Shown: piece after piece, positions 32,280 through 39,336 of the stretch | Position numbering within the stretch: position 1 is the stretch's first letter | How the letters are laid out: the number at the start of each line of letters is the position of its first letter | NCBI GenBank assembly: GCA_022821235.1 | Contig: JAJEEA010000060.1 | Coordinates: 1 to 46,187, forward strand | Direction of reading: 5' to 3' | Length of the DNA: 46,187 nt | DNA from: Vicinamibacteria bacterium | GTDB lineage: Bacteria > Acidobacteriota > Vicinamibacteria > Vicinamibacterales > UBA8438 | Notes under the pieces: model-generated | Seen by the model: only the letters and a program-made list of their open reading frames with translations | Told to the model about the DNA's origin: nothing | Databases searched by the model: none | Translations under genes and position numbers: made by a program

Positions 32280-32777
32280 TCAGACCGGAGCTCCCCACCC
32301 GCGCATCTTCAGAAAAATCAGCGCATCGAACGCCTTGAGTTTCGCGGCGTCCTGGGTCGCGTACGTCCTCCGGGAGTACTTCTTCGCGCCCGAAAAGCGG
32401 TCCGTGATGCGCGTCGACCAAGTGCCGTTCGACCGCTTGAAGACAACGATATTCGTCCCGTCCGTGTTCACGAAGTCGTTTCCGGAAGCGGAGACTCGCC
32501 AGTTGCGAGTCAACCATCGTCGCTTGCGTGCAGCCGCATTCCGCAGGTCTCGTTCCCTTTCCCGAGGCCGGACATAGTCCTGCTCCATGTTCTCTGCGCA
32601 CACGCATCCGACACCGAGCGCCTCCTCTCCGAAGTCCGGGTGGGTCAGGTAGTGCACGTACCGGATATGCGTTACCTCGCACATTTCGCACACGGTGGTT
32701 GGTGCGCCGAGGTCCTCAATGTCCTCGCAGGTCCATCCCCTATGCGGCACGCCGGGCTGACGCCATTTGCCAGTCAT
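32280..32777 (-). CDS. Cys-rich putative zinc-binding protein
   Basis: 165 aa. Conserved-looking metal ligands are in EDLGAPTTVCEMCEVTHIRY, VHYLTHPDFGEEALGVGCVC and AENMEQDY (two CxxC/CxC pairs plus His). The C-terminal part is basic (RDLRNAAARKRRWLTRNWRV) and ends with a small beta-rich domain (TNIVVFKRSNGTWSTRITDR). I have seen this general family as unnamed hypothetical proteins but know no function. It is followed by the protease gene on the same strand; the two probably form one unit. Confidence 0.7.
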   Translation of the reverse strand: MTGKWRQPGVPHRGWTCEDIEDLGAPTTVCEMCEVTHIRYVHYLTHPDFGEEALGVGCVCAENMEQDYVRPRERERDLRNAAARKRRWLTRNWRVSASGNDFVNTDGTNIVVFKRSNGTWSTRITDRFSGAKKYSRRTYATQDAAKLKAFDALIFLKMRGWGAPV

Positions 32778-33365
32778 CTAGCAGAGCGGGAGCAGCACAA
32801 CACCGCGGCGGGCGTGCGGTCCAGACGCCGGTCAGCAACAGAATCAGTGCACGGCCCCCGTGGGCCATTCGTACGTACCAAGTCTACACCCTCACTGGGG
32901 CGCCCGGCCGCTCCCGGCCGCAGCTCATCGTCGGGGCCCTCAACCGCGCAACCGACGGTGGCGCAGATGTCCTCAAGGGACTCAGCAACGTGCAGCCGCT
33001 CAAGGATCGACGTCGTTCATCCACCGGAAGTGCCAACGGTCCTCTGAAGTCCGCCGTTAGACGAGGGAAGTAACAGGGGGGAGGCGCGAGGCGGAATCCA
33101 TAACACGCGTCGTATCAATAAGTTACGGCTCGTGTTGGTCAGAGGATGTGACGGCTCCGCGGGGAGGTCTGAAGCGCACGGACGCCTCAAGCAGGCGGGT
33201 CTGTATGGGCTGCCCGGCGGCGCTCTCAGCCTGTGCACACCGCTCTTCGCCACGAGGTCGCCCGTGCACCCGTCCATGGTACCTCGGCATCGGCGATATC
33301 TGATATCGCCGCCGTCGACGACCGGTCGGGCGGACGAGAACGCCTCGACGACGTCGGTTCTGCGG
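32778..33365. other. Intergenic region, gene-free
   Basis: 588 bp with no convincing gene on either strand. It includes the AT-richer stretch near 33100-33125 and a 19-bp palindrome at 33292-33310. It bounds the low-GC islet. Confidence 0.5.
33292..33310. promoter_or_regulatory. 19-bp perfect palindrome downstream of fic
   Basis: GGCGATATC-T-GATATCGCC, 9-bp arms around one base, 56 bp past the Fic stop. It resembles an operator or weak terminator. No adjacent gene starts here. Confidence 0.5.
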
Positions 33366-34187
33366 TCAGGCGCGGCGGCGCTGCTGTTCGAAGGCGCGGT
33401 CCACGAGTTGGCGGGTCGTCGCGTAGCAGCGGCGGCAGAAGTCGGAGAACGGCGCGAGCTCGGACGGAGCGGGACAGACCCCGGTTTCGGGGGTGATGCG
33501 GCCGATGCGACGCTGGTAGCAGGCCAGCGTGTCGATGTAGGCTCGGTGCTCCTCCTTCGGAATTACGAGCGGCGGCAGCCCGGCGTTGAGCAGGGGGACG
33601 TTGGCGACGAGGCGGGCGAGTCGGCCGTTGCCATCCCAGAAGGGGTGGATGGACACGAAGCCGGCGTGGATGCGGGCGTAGGCGGGGGCGGCCTCTGCCG
33701 CTCCCGCGTCGTCGGGCCGGAGCCGGGTGGCGTTGACGCAGTCGAGGACCTCGGCCGTCAGGGCGGGCACGTCTTTCGGCGCGGCGTACTCGACGAAGAC
33801 CTGGGCGCCGTTCTCGTCGACCGCATAGGTGCCGTTGCGCTCGACCTTCCAGCCGCCCGCCGGCTTGTGGATGTCGACCACTCGCTCGGCCTGGACGCTG
33901 CGGTGGAGGGCGAACAGGTCGTCGTCGGTGACGTCCCGGCCAAGCATGTCGTAGATCTGCGTGATGGCGGCGGCGTGGCCGATGACCTCCTCGTGGTCCT
34001 TGATGGGCTTGCCGGCGACGGTCAGCCCTTCCTCGATGACGAACTTGGTGTCGCCGAGGCTGAGGGAGTTGCCCTCGAGGGCGGTGGAGTTGTGGGTCCA
34101 GGCGTCCCGGATCTGGTTCAGGAGCGATTGCCGGAGGTCGGCGTCGAGCCCGGCCAGGAAGCGGAGGGACGCCGGGCCTCGAGTCAC
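33366..34187 (-). CDS. Fic family protein with N-terminal inhibitory helix
   Basis: 273 aa from GTG 34187. The Fic motif HPFWDGNGRLAR is intact (catalytic His, Asp and Asn-Gly-Arg), and the inhibitory helix S34-TAL-E38-G39 (pattern S/TxxxEG/N) is N-terminal, i.e. class II. The Fic_N-like and C-terminal winged-helix-like regions are present. AMPylation of protein targets is the usual activity. GTG overlaps the sulfatase TGA (GTGA). An in-frame GTG at 34199 and a long open frame upstream are alternatives but have no Fic similarity. Confidence 0.88.
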   Translation of the reverse strand: MTRGPASLRFLAGLDADLRQSLLNQIRDAWTHNSTALEGNSLSLGDTKFVIEEGLTVAGKPIKDHEEVIGHAAAITQIYDMLGRDVTDDDLFALHRSVQAERVVDIHKPAGGWKVERNGTYAVDENGAQVFVEYAAPKDVPALTAEVLDCVNATRLRPDDAGAAEAAPAYARIHAGFVSIHPFWDGNGRLARLVANVPLLNAGLPPLVIPKEEHRAYIDTLACYQRRIGRITPETGVCPAPSELAPFSDFCRRCYATTRQLVDRAFEQQRRRA

Positions 34188-35680
34188 TGGGTGATCCACG
34201 GCTGCCGGCGCGGCCACTTCGGTCCCTCCTCGAAGAACCGCACGCCACTGCCGATGCGGTCGTGGTCGCCGAGCTCGGCCCGCGCCCGGTCGGCGAGGGC
34301 GGTCAGGCGCTCGACCACGTCGGGGTGGTCGGCCGCCACGTTGCGCGTCTCGCCGATGTCGGTCTCGAGGTTGTAGAGCTCGAGGCTCGTCACCGGCTCG
34401 AGCAGCTCGCCGATGAACGCGCCGGTCTTCGACAGAAGCCACTCGGAGTCGTCGCGCCCCGGCCGGGGGAACACCAGCTTCCAGGGGCCGCTGCGCACCG
34501 CGTCGAGGTGGGTCTCGCGGTAGTAGTAGAACGCCTCGTGGGGGCTCGCGGCGCCCGGCTCGCCGAGCATCAGGGCGGAGATGTCGCGGCCGTCGAGGGT
34601 GCGGTCGGCCGGCAGCTCGGCTCCTGCCATGGCGATGAAGGTGGGCAGGAGGTCCATCGTGGTGGCGATTTCGGCCGTCTCGGTCCCGGCGGGGATGCGG
34701 CCGGGACCCCACATCACGGTGGGGACGCGCATGCCGCCCTCCCAGGTGGTCGCCTTGGCCCCGCGCAGGGGACCGGCCGAGCCGGCGTGGGCGGTGATGT
34801 TCTCGCGGTAGCGGGGCAACGCGTGGTTGCTCCACGGGCCGTTGTCGGACGTGTAGACGACGATGGTGTCGTCCGCGAGGTCGAGCTCGTCGAGCAGGTG
34901 GAGAATCTCGCCGGTGCTCGCGTCGAGCTCCTCGATGACGTCGCCGTAGAGGCCGCGGCGCGAGCCGCCCTTGAACGGCTCGCTCGCGTCGAGGACGACG
35001 TGGGGCATGGTGTGGGCGACGTAGAGGAAGAACGGCTCGTCCCGGTGGCGCCGGATGAACGCGAGCGCCTCGTCGGTGTAGCGCCGGGTCAGGTCGTGCA
35101 GCGGCGCCGACTCCTCGATGCGCTCCTCGTTGCGGTACACCCAGTGGACCTCGCCGCTGTCGTTGGCGCCGACGACGCCGAACCAGTAGTCGAAGCCGCG
35201 CCGCACCGGGTTCAGCTCGGGGCGGAACCCGCGCCGCCGCTGGGTGATGTCGGTCTTGCCGATCATCCCGGTGGCGTAGCCGGCGGCCTGGAGGACCGAC
35301 GGCAGCAGGATCTCCCGCTCGTGGACGTAGGGGAAGTTGTTCTTCTGGTTGCCGTACTCGGCGACCCGGATGGGGTAGCTGCCGGTGAGGAGCGCGGTGC
35401 GGGACGGGCCGCACACCGGCTGCGCGTAGAAGCTCGTGAACCGGATGCCCTCGTGCGCCATGCGGTCGATGCGCGGCGTCTCGAAGTCGGTGGCCCCGAA
35501 CACCCCGAGGTCACCGTAGCCCTGGTCGTCGGCGAACACGAGGACGAAGTTCGGGCGCACTTCCGCCGGCGCCGGCGCGGCCGCCTGCGCCCGGGCGGAC
35601 GCCGCCGCGGCGCACGCGCACAGGACGGCGCCGAGGAGCAGCGGAATGCGGGGCAGCCGGTGCGGACGACGATGGTGCAT
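34184..35680 (-). CDS. Exported type I sulfatase (arylsulfatase A-like)
   Basis: 498 aa from ATG 35680, with AGGAGG 6 nt upstream. Signal peptide (RIPLLLGAVLCACAAAASAR). Sulfatase motif 1 is PVC90GPSRTALLTG; Cys90 would be converted to formylglycine. Metal-site residues are visible at VLVFADDQGYGDLG and in VVYTSDNGPWSNH. Late features PTFIAMAGAELPADRTLDGRD and YNLETDIGETRNVA are typical. Periplasmic hydrolysis of sulfate esters. An anaerobic- or FGE-type maturase is needed but not encoded here. First of two overlapping genes with fic. Confidence 0.93.
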   Translation of the reverse strand: MHHRRPHRLPRIPLLLGAVLCACAAAASARAQAAAPAPAEVRPNFVLVFADDQGYGDLGVFGATDFETPRIDRMAHEGIRFTSFYAQPVCGPSRTALLTGSYPIRVAEYGNQKNNFPYVHEREILLPSVLQAAGYATGMIGKTDITQRRRGFRPELNPVRRGFDYWFGVVGANDSGEVHWVYRNEERIEESAPLHDLTRRYTDEALAFIRRHRDEPFFLYVAHTMPHVVLDASEPFKGGSRRGLYGDVIEELDASTGEILHLLDELDLADDTIVVYTSDNGPWSNHALPRYRENITAHAGSAGPLRGAKATTWEGGMRVPTVMWGPGRIPAGTETAEIATTMDLLPTFIAMAGAELPADRTLDGRDISALMLGEPGAASPHEAFYYYRETHLDAVRSGPWKLVFPRPGRDDSEWLLSKTGAFIGELLEPVTSLELYNLETDIGETRNVAADHPDVVERLTALADRARAELGDHDRIGSGVRFFEEGPKWPRRQPWITQ

Positions 35681-35930
35681 TTCGAGCCTCCTGGCGCTTG
35701 GGACGGTGACGGAGATTACCTTGCCACGTGCCAAGCGCAGGAGACCGCAGAAAACGGCCGCTCTGGGCGCAGTTGGCAACTCCATATCTATATCGATCGC
35801 CGTCGGGTCGCTGTGCTCCGGCCGTTCGAGACGCAGGCGAGCGTCGCGGGCGCTCGCGGAATCGCGGCCGCCGCCGGTCGCGTGAGTGCGTCCATCGCGT
35901 CGGGTTCGGACGTTCGAGACGCCGCCGTCG

Positions 35931-36113
35931 CTACTCGCGCGAGCGCATGAACCGGCGCTTCAGGACCGCGAGCGTGACGAAGAGCCAGAACAGCAGGGCG
36001 CCCGTCAGCACCCCGGGGGGGAGCAGCATCTCCCCGTCGCGGGTGGTGACGATGGCGCCCGCCTGATGCAGCAGGAGGGCGCCGATCGTCAGCCAGAGCA
36101 GCCACCGGCGCAA
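35931..36113 (-). CDS. Small two-TM hypothetical protein
   Basis: 60 aa from TTG 36113. Two membrane segments (LLWLTIGALLLHQAG and LTGALLFWLFVTLAVL) are separated by a short charged loop (TTRDGEMLLPPG), and the end is basic (KRRFMRSRE). It starts 23 bp after the PQQ-type propeller stop on the same strand, so it is likely co-transcribed. The start codon is weak and no RBS is clear. It could be a membrane partner of the propeller protein. Confidence 0.45.
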   Translation of the reverse strand: MRRWLLWLTIGALLLHQAGAIVTTRDGEMLLPPGVLTGALLFWLFVTLAVLKRRFMRSRE

Positions 36114-36136
36114 CGTGCCGCCGCGGCCCAGAGCTC

Positions 36137-37477
36137 CTACTCCTTCCGGATGCTGTAGAGCTTCGACTGCGTGCGGATGAGCAGCCGGTCGCCCGCGATG
36201 GCCGGCGACGCCAGCGCGAGCTCGCCGAGGCTGTTCACCCCCATGACCTCGAACTCGCGCCCGGCTCGGATCACGTAGGTGTCGCCCTGCTCGCTCAGCG
36301 CGAAGATCTTGCCGTTGTAGGCCCAGGGCGACGACGTGAAGCTGGCCGCCACCCGAATCCGCTGCCGGCCGTAGACCGGCTGGCCGGTCCGCGCGTCGTA
36401 GGCCTCGAAGAGGCCGCGGTCGAGCAGGCTGTAGTAGATGTCGCCGTAGATCAGCGGCGACGTGTTGTAGTTCCCGGCCCGCGGCTGGTACCAGGCCACG
36501 TACTCGTTCGAGCGCTCGCCTTCCGCGAGGGTGATGTCGCCGCTCGCCCCGGGGCGGATCGCGTAGGCGGGCCGGTGCTCGTCGCGGAAGTAGCCGGAGT
36601 TCACGTACACCAGGCCGTGGCTCGAGAACGGGGTGGCGATGGCCGCCCACGACATCCGGCCGTCCATCTCCCACAGCAGGTTGCCGTCGAGGTCGTACGA
36701 GCGGATGCGGTTCACCGCCGACGTCACGATCTCGGTCCGGCCCTCGTGCTCCCACACGTAGGGACTCGCCCAGCTCGACACCTCGTCGCGCTCCGTGCGC
36801 CACAGCTCGGCCCCGGTGCGCTTGTCGAGGGCCGCGATCCACGACTCCTCCTCGTTGTCGTACACGATGATCAGCATGTCCCCGTGCACCACCGGCGACG
36901 AGGCCGACCCCCAGTCCGACCGCGTCTGCCGGTCGGGTATCTCGAGCCGCCACACCTCGTTGCCGTCCATGTCGAACGTGTAGAGGCCGAGCTCGCCGAA
37001 CCGCACGTAGACGCGCTCGCCGTCGGTGGCGGGGGTCTCCGAGGCGTACGAGTTCTTCATGTGCCGCGGGAAGTCGGGGCGTCCCGTCTCGACCGAGCGG
37101 CGCCACAGCACCTCGCCGGTCTGGAGGCTCAGGCAGTAGACCAGCCAGTCGTGCTCGAGGGGCACCGGGTCGGGCCGCCCCCGCGGGGCATAGAGCCCGG
37201 GCTTGGGCAGCTCGAAGTCGCCGTCGGCGGTCACCGTGGTCAGGAAGACCCGGTCGCCCCACACCACCGGGCTCGACCACCCCAGGCCGGGGATGTCGGC
37301 GACCCACTCGACGTTCTCGGTCTCGCTCCACCGCTCGGGCAGGTCGGGGTTGTCGGCGACCGCCGCGTTCATCGTCGGCCCGCGGAACTGCGGCCAGTTG
37401 TCGTTCCCGGCCGCCGCGGTGGCGGCCGCGAGGGTGAGGCAGAGGGCGAGTGCGCATCCCGTCGTCGTGAGTCTCAT
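36137..37477 (-). CDS. Exported PQQ-type beta-propeller protein
   Basis: 446 aa from ATG 37477 (GTG 37489 is an alternative). Signal peptide (TTGCALALCLTLAAATAAAG). The mature part begins NDNWPQFRGPTMNAAVADNP and is built of PQQ/YWTD-like blades: SLQTGEVLWRR, LDKRTGAELWRTER, YDARTGQPVYGRQ, SDWGSASSPVVHGDMLIIVY. PQQ-coordinating residues of true dehydrogenases are not obvious, so it is better called a propeller of the BamB/outer-membrane PQQ-like type. Periplasmic; function unknown. Confidence 0.9.
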   Translation of the reverse strand: MRLTTTGCALALCLTLAAATAAAGNDNWPQFRGPTMNAAVADNPDLPERWSETENVEWVADIPGLGWSSPVVWGDRVFLTTVTADGDFELPKPGLYAPRGRPDPVPLEHDWLVYCLSLQTGEVLWRRSVETGRPDFPRHMKNSYASETPATDGERVYVRFGELGLYTFDMDGNEVWRLEIPDRQTRSDWGSASSPVVHGDMLIIVYDNEEESWIAALDKRTGAELWRTERDEVSSWASPYVWEHEGRTEIVTSAVNRIRSYDLDGNLLWEMDGRMSWAAIATPFSSHGLVYVNSGYFRDEHRPAYAIRPGASGDITLAEGERSNEYVAWYQPRAGNYNTSPLIYGDIYYSLLDRGLFEAYDARTGQPVYGRQRIRVAASFTSSPWAYNGKIFALSEQGDTYVIRAGREFEVMGVNSLGELALASPAIAGDRLLIRTQSKLYSIRKE

Positions 37478-37497
37478 CGTCGTGTCCACCTGATGGG

Positions 37498-37536
37498 CCC
37501 GCCCGCGGGCGCCGCCGGGCGCCGCGGACGGGCGGG
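37498..37536. terminator. Strong GC hairpin between two minus-strand genes
   Basis: CCCGCCCGCGGGCGCC (37498-37513) can pair with GGGCGCCGCGGACGGGCGGG (about 37517-37536), allowing a small internal mismatch. It lies downstream of the interrupted secreted-protein gene and upstream of the propeller gene. Confidence 0.5.
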
Positions 37537-37561
37537 TTTGGTTCGGGCCGCCGCCGTTCGG

Positions 37562-38131
37562 CTATTGGCCGGGGAGCATGATGTGGGCGGCGGACATGCC
37601 CGCCTCCATGATCCACGTGCCGGCCTGCGTGTAGCTGCCCGCGTCCGGCAGGCCCAGCGACCCGGCGGTCGCGAACGGCACCGCGATGGTCGTGTGCAGG
37701 TTGGCCGACTCGGCGTCGGCGCCGTTCAGCGAGTAGTAGACCGAGCCGAACTCCGAGACCTCGCGCGAGCCGTCGGCCTCGGCCGTGTCCCGCGTCTCCC
37801 GGAGCTCGTCGGCGCTCATGCCCTACATGGCCCAGGCCCGGTTCTGCTTGACGCGGGCGAGGTTGCCCTCGCTGGTGCACTGCACCGCGAACTCGCGGCT
37901 CGGCTCGTCCGACCGGTCCCAGCAGATGAGGCCGTTCGAGCCCTCGCGCAGCACCGTCTCGGCGCCGTCGGGGGCGAGCCGGAGCACGGTGGCGTTGGCC
38001 CGCAGGGCCGGCGGCGCGGCCATGGTGGCCTTGGCGATCTCTTCCTCGGCGGTCTGGGCGGGCACGGTTGCCGGCGCGGCGAGGAGGGCCGCCCCGGCCA
38101 AGGCGACTGCACTGATATGGGTCTTGCGCAT
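37562..38131 (-). pseudogene. Secreted hypothetical protein interrupted by one amber codon
   Basis: From ATG 38131 (RBS GGGAG upstream): signal peptide MRKTHISAVALAGAALLAAP, then EEEIAKATMAAPPALRANAT, GLICWDRSDEPSREFAVQCT and LARVKQNRAWAM. A TAG follows (37825-37823). The same frame then continues GMSADELRETRDTAEADGSR, FGSVYYSLNGADAESANLHT and ends AAHIMLPGQ. The two halves read as one 189-residue protein. A single base change would restore it. Family unknown to me. The second half could also restart at ATG 37819 but would lack the signal peptide. Confidence 0.7.
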
Positions 38132-38481
38132 GAGTGTGGCTCCCTTCGATTTCCACGGATTCGGGCGGCTGCAGGGTGCTGCACCGGTCCCCGACATCGC
38201 GCCCACGGTCGCAGGCGTTCCGCCCAGATTCTAGCAGTCCACATGGCTCTGTGGGCACCGGGGCCGCGCCGTGCCCGTACTCGGCGACCGCGTGGCGGCT
38301 GCCGGGGCTGCAGTGCCTCCGTCGGGGCAAGGACAGTGAACGGGGAAGGCTGAGTTGCGGGGCAGTCGTCGGGGCCGGTGCCCGGCGCCGGTAGCCGTTC
38401 AGGCGACGCGGTCGCGCGCGAGGCTCGGCGCTGCCGGGGCAGACCGCGGGGAGCGGCCCGCCCGGCACCTGCCAGCCCTGC

Positions 38482-38931
38482 TCAGTAGCCGTCGGCCGCG
38501 ACGAGGGTGGAAACGAGGGCGGCCCACAGTCCGGCGGATACGCCGTAGCCGATCCACGCGGCCTTGACGCGCTTGCCCTTGGCCACGCGGACGTAGCTGG
38601 TCGTGTAGCAGCTCATGTCGTTTCGGGAGATGCCGGACAGGGCATCGGCCGGCGGCGTGGGGTCGCTGGTATGGGCCACGATGGGCATGATGGGGACGAA
38701 GAACGGCGTGAGCAGAAGCCCGCCGGCGAACCAGCCCCCGGAGCCCTGGCGAGCGCGGCCGTCCTGCTCGCCCTGCCGGGCGGCGACCTGGCAATCGGTC
38801 TGCTGTGCGCGCGAGAGCGTCATGCTGGCGGCACGTCGGGCGGCCGACTGCAGGATCGGTCCCCGCTCGGTGGCGTGAAGCGGGCCGGTGAGGCAGCCGA
38901 TGATCGCGAGGGTGGTGAGGAGTCTCTTCAT
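38482..38931 (-). CDS. Small exported hypothetical protein with a membrane segment
   Basis: 149 aa from ATG 38931 with AAGGAAGG upstream. Signal peptide (MKRLLTTLAIIGCLTGPLHA), a Gln/Arg-rich middle (LSRAQQTDCQVAARQGEQDG), a hydrophobic segment (GGWFAGGLLLTPFFVPIMPI), and a C-terminal membrane-like stretch (AAWIGYGVSAGLWAALVSTL). Two Cys in SCYTTSYV and DCQV. Not recognised. Likely membrane-associated. Confidence 0.75.
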   Translation of the reverse strand: MKRLLTTLAIIGCLTGPLHATERGPILQSAARRAASMTLSRAQQTDCQVAARQGEQDGRARQGSGGWFAGGLLLTPFFVPIMPIVAHTSDPTPPADALSGISRNDMSCYTTSYVRVAKGKRVKAAWIGYGVSAGLWAALVSTLVAADGY

Positions 38932-39336
38932 CAATGGATCCTTCCTTGTCTGGACCGAGGTCGAGAGCGGGCGCGGGAGAATCGGCCGCCGGAACCTGCA
39001 GGCGTACCCCTCATCCCGCTGCCGCCAGTCACTCTCGACAAGGTAGGCGGCGCGCGTGTCAGAACCTGTCAGCGGTCGGTGAGCGGTGCTCCTTGCGGGT
39101 GCTTGCGGACTCTCGCCGCCGGACGAGCCGCGGCAGGGGAGGCGGCGCACGACGGCCGCGCCCGCGGAGCGCACGTTCGGCCGTGCGGTCGGCGGTCGGA
39201 GGAGAGCAGGCTCCCACAACCTGTGGAAACGGGCCGAAGGCGTCTACGCCGCCTCTTCAGCGTTGGCAGACCCGGGGACCCGACAGGATGCCCCGACGCG
39301 GCCAGGCAGGAGCCGGGCGGCTATTCGTTCGGCGTG
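38932..39336. other. Left flank of the helicase cassette, gene-free
   Basis: 405 bp with no supported gene. It contains the left copy of the 17-bp repeat (39056-39072). Confidence 0.5.
39056..39072. repeat. 17-bp direct repeat, left copy
   Basis: GTGTCAGAACCTGTCAG. It matches 16 of 17 bases with 45878-45894 (GTGTCAGAAACTGTCAG), in the same orientation. The two copies bracket the three-gene cassette. The doubled TGTCAG is reminiscent of the multiple terminal TGTCA repeats of some IS21-like elements. Confidence 0.7.

Noticed and set aside
31385-33065. ACCTAAC near 31390 and GTTAGAC near 33049 flank the protease islet, resembling integron attC core motifs
   Set aside because: Neither site has the partner core and inverted L boxes within attC distance, and there is no integron integrase; 7-mers this short are expected by chance.
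34188-35414. Fic frame open upstream across the sulfatase, suggesting a 682-aa fusion
   Set aside because: The upstream part is an Arg/Pro-rich shadow; Fic similarity begins at the GTGA junction.
37823-37825. Genome-wide amber recoding to explain the TAG codons in hicB and the secreted protein
   Set aside because: Several intact genes (MBL hydrolase, HpcH/HpaI protein, ankyrin protein, PQQ-type propeller) end in TAG at the expected position.
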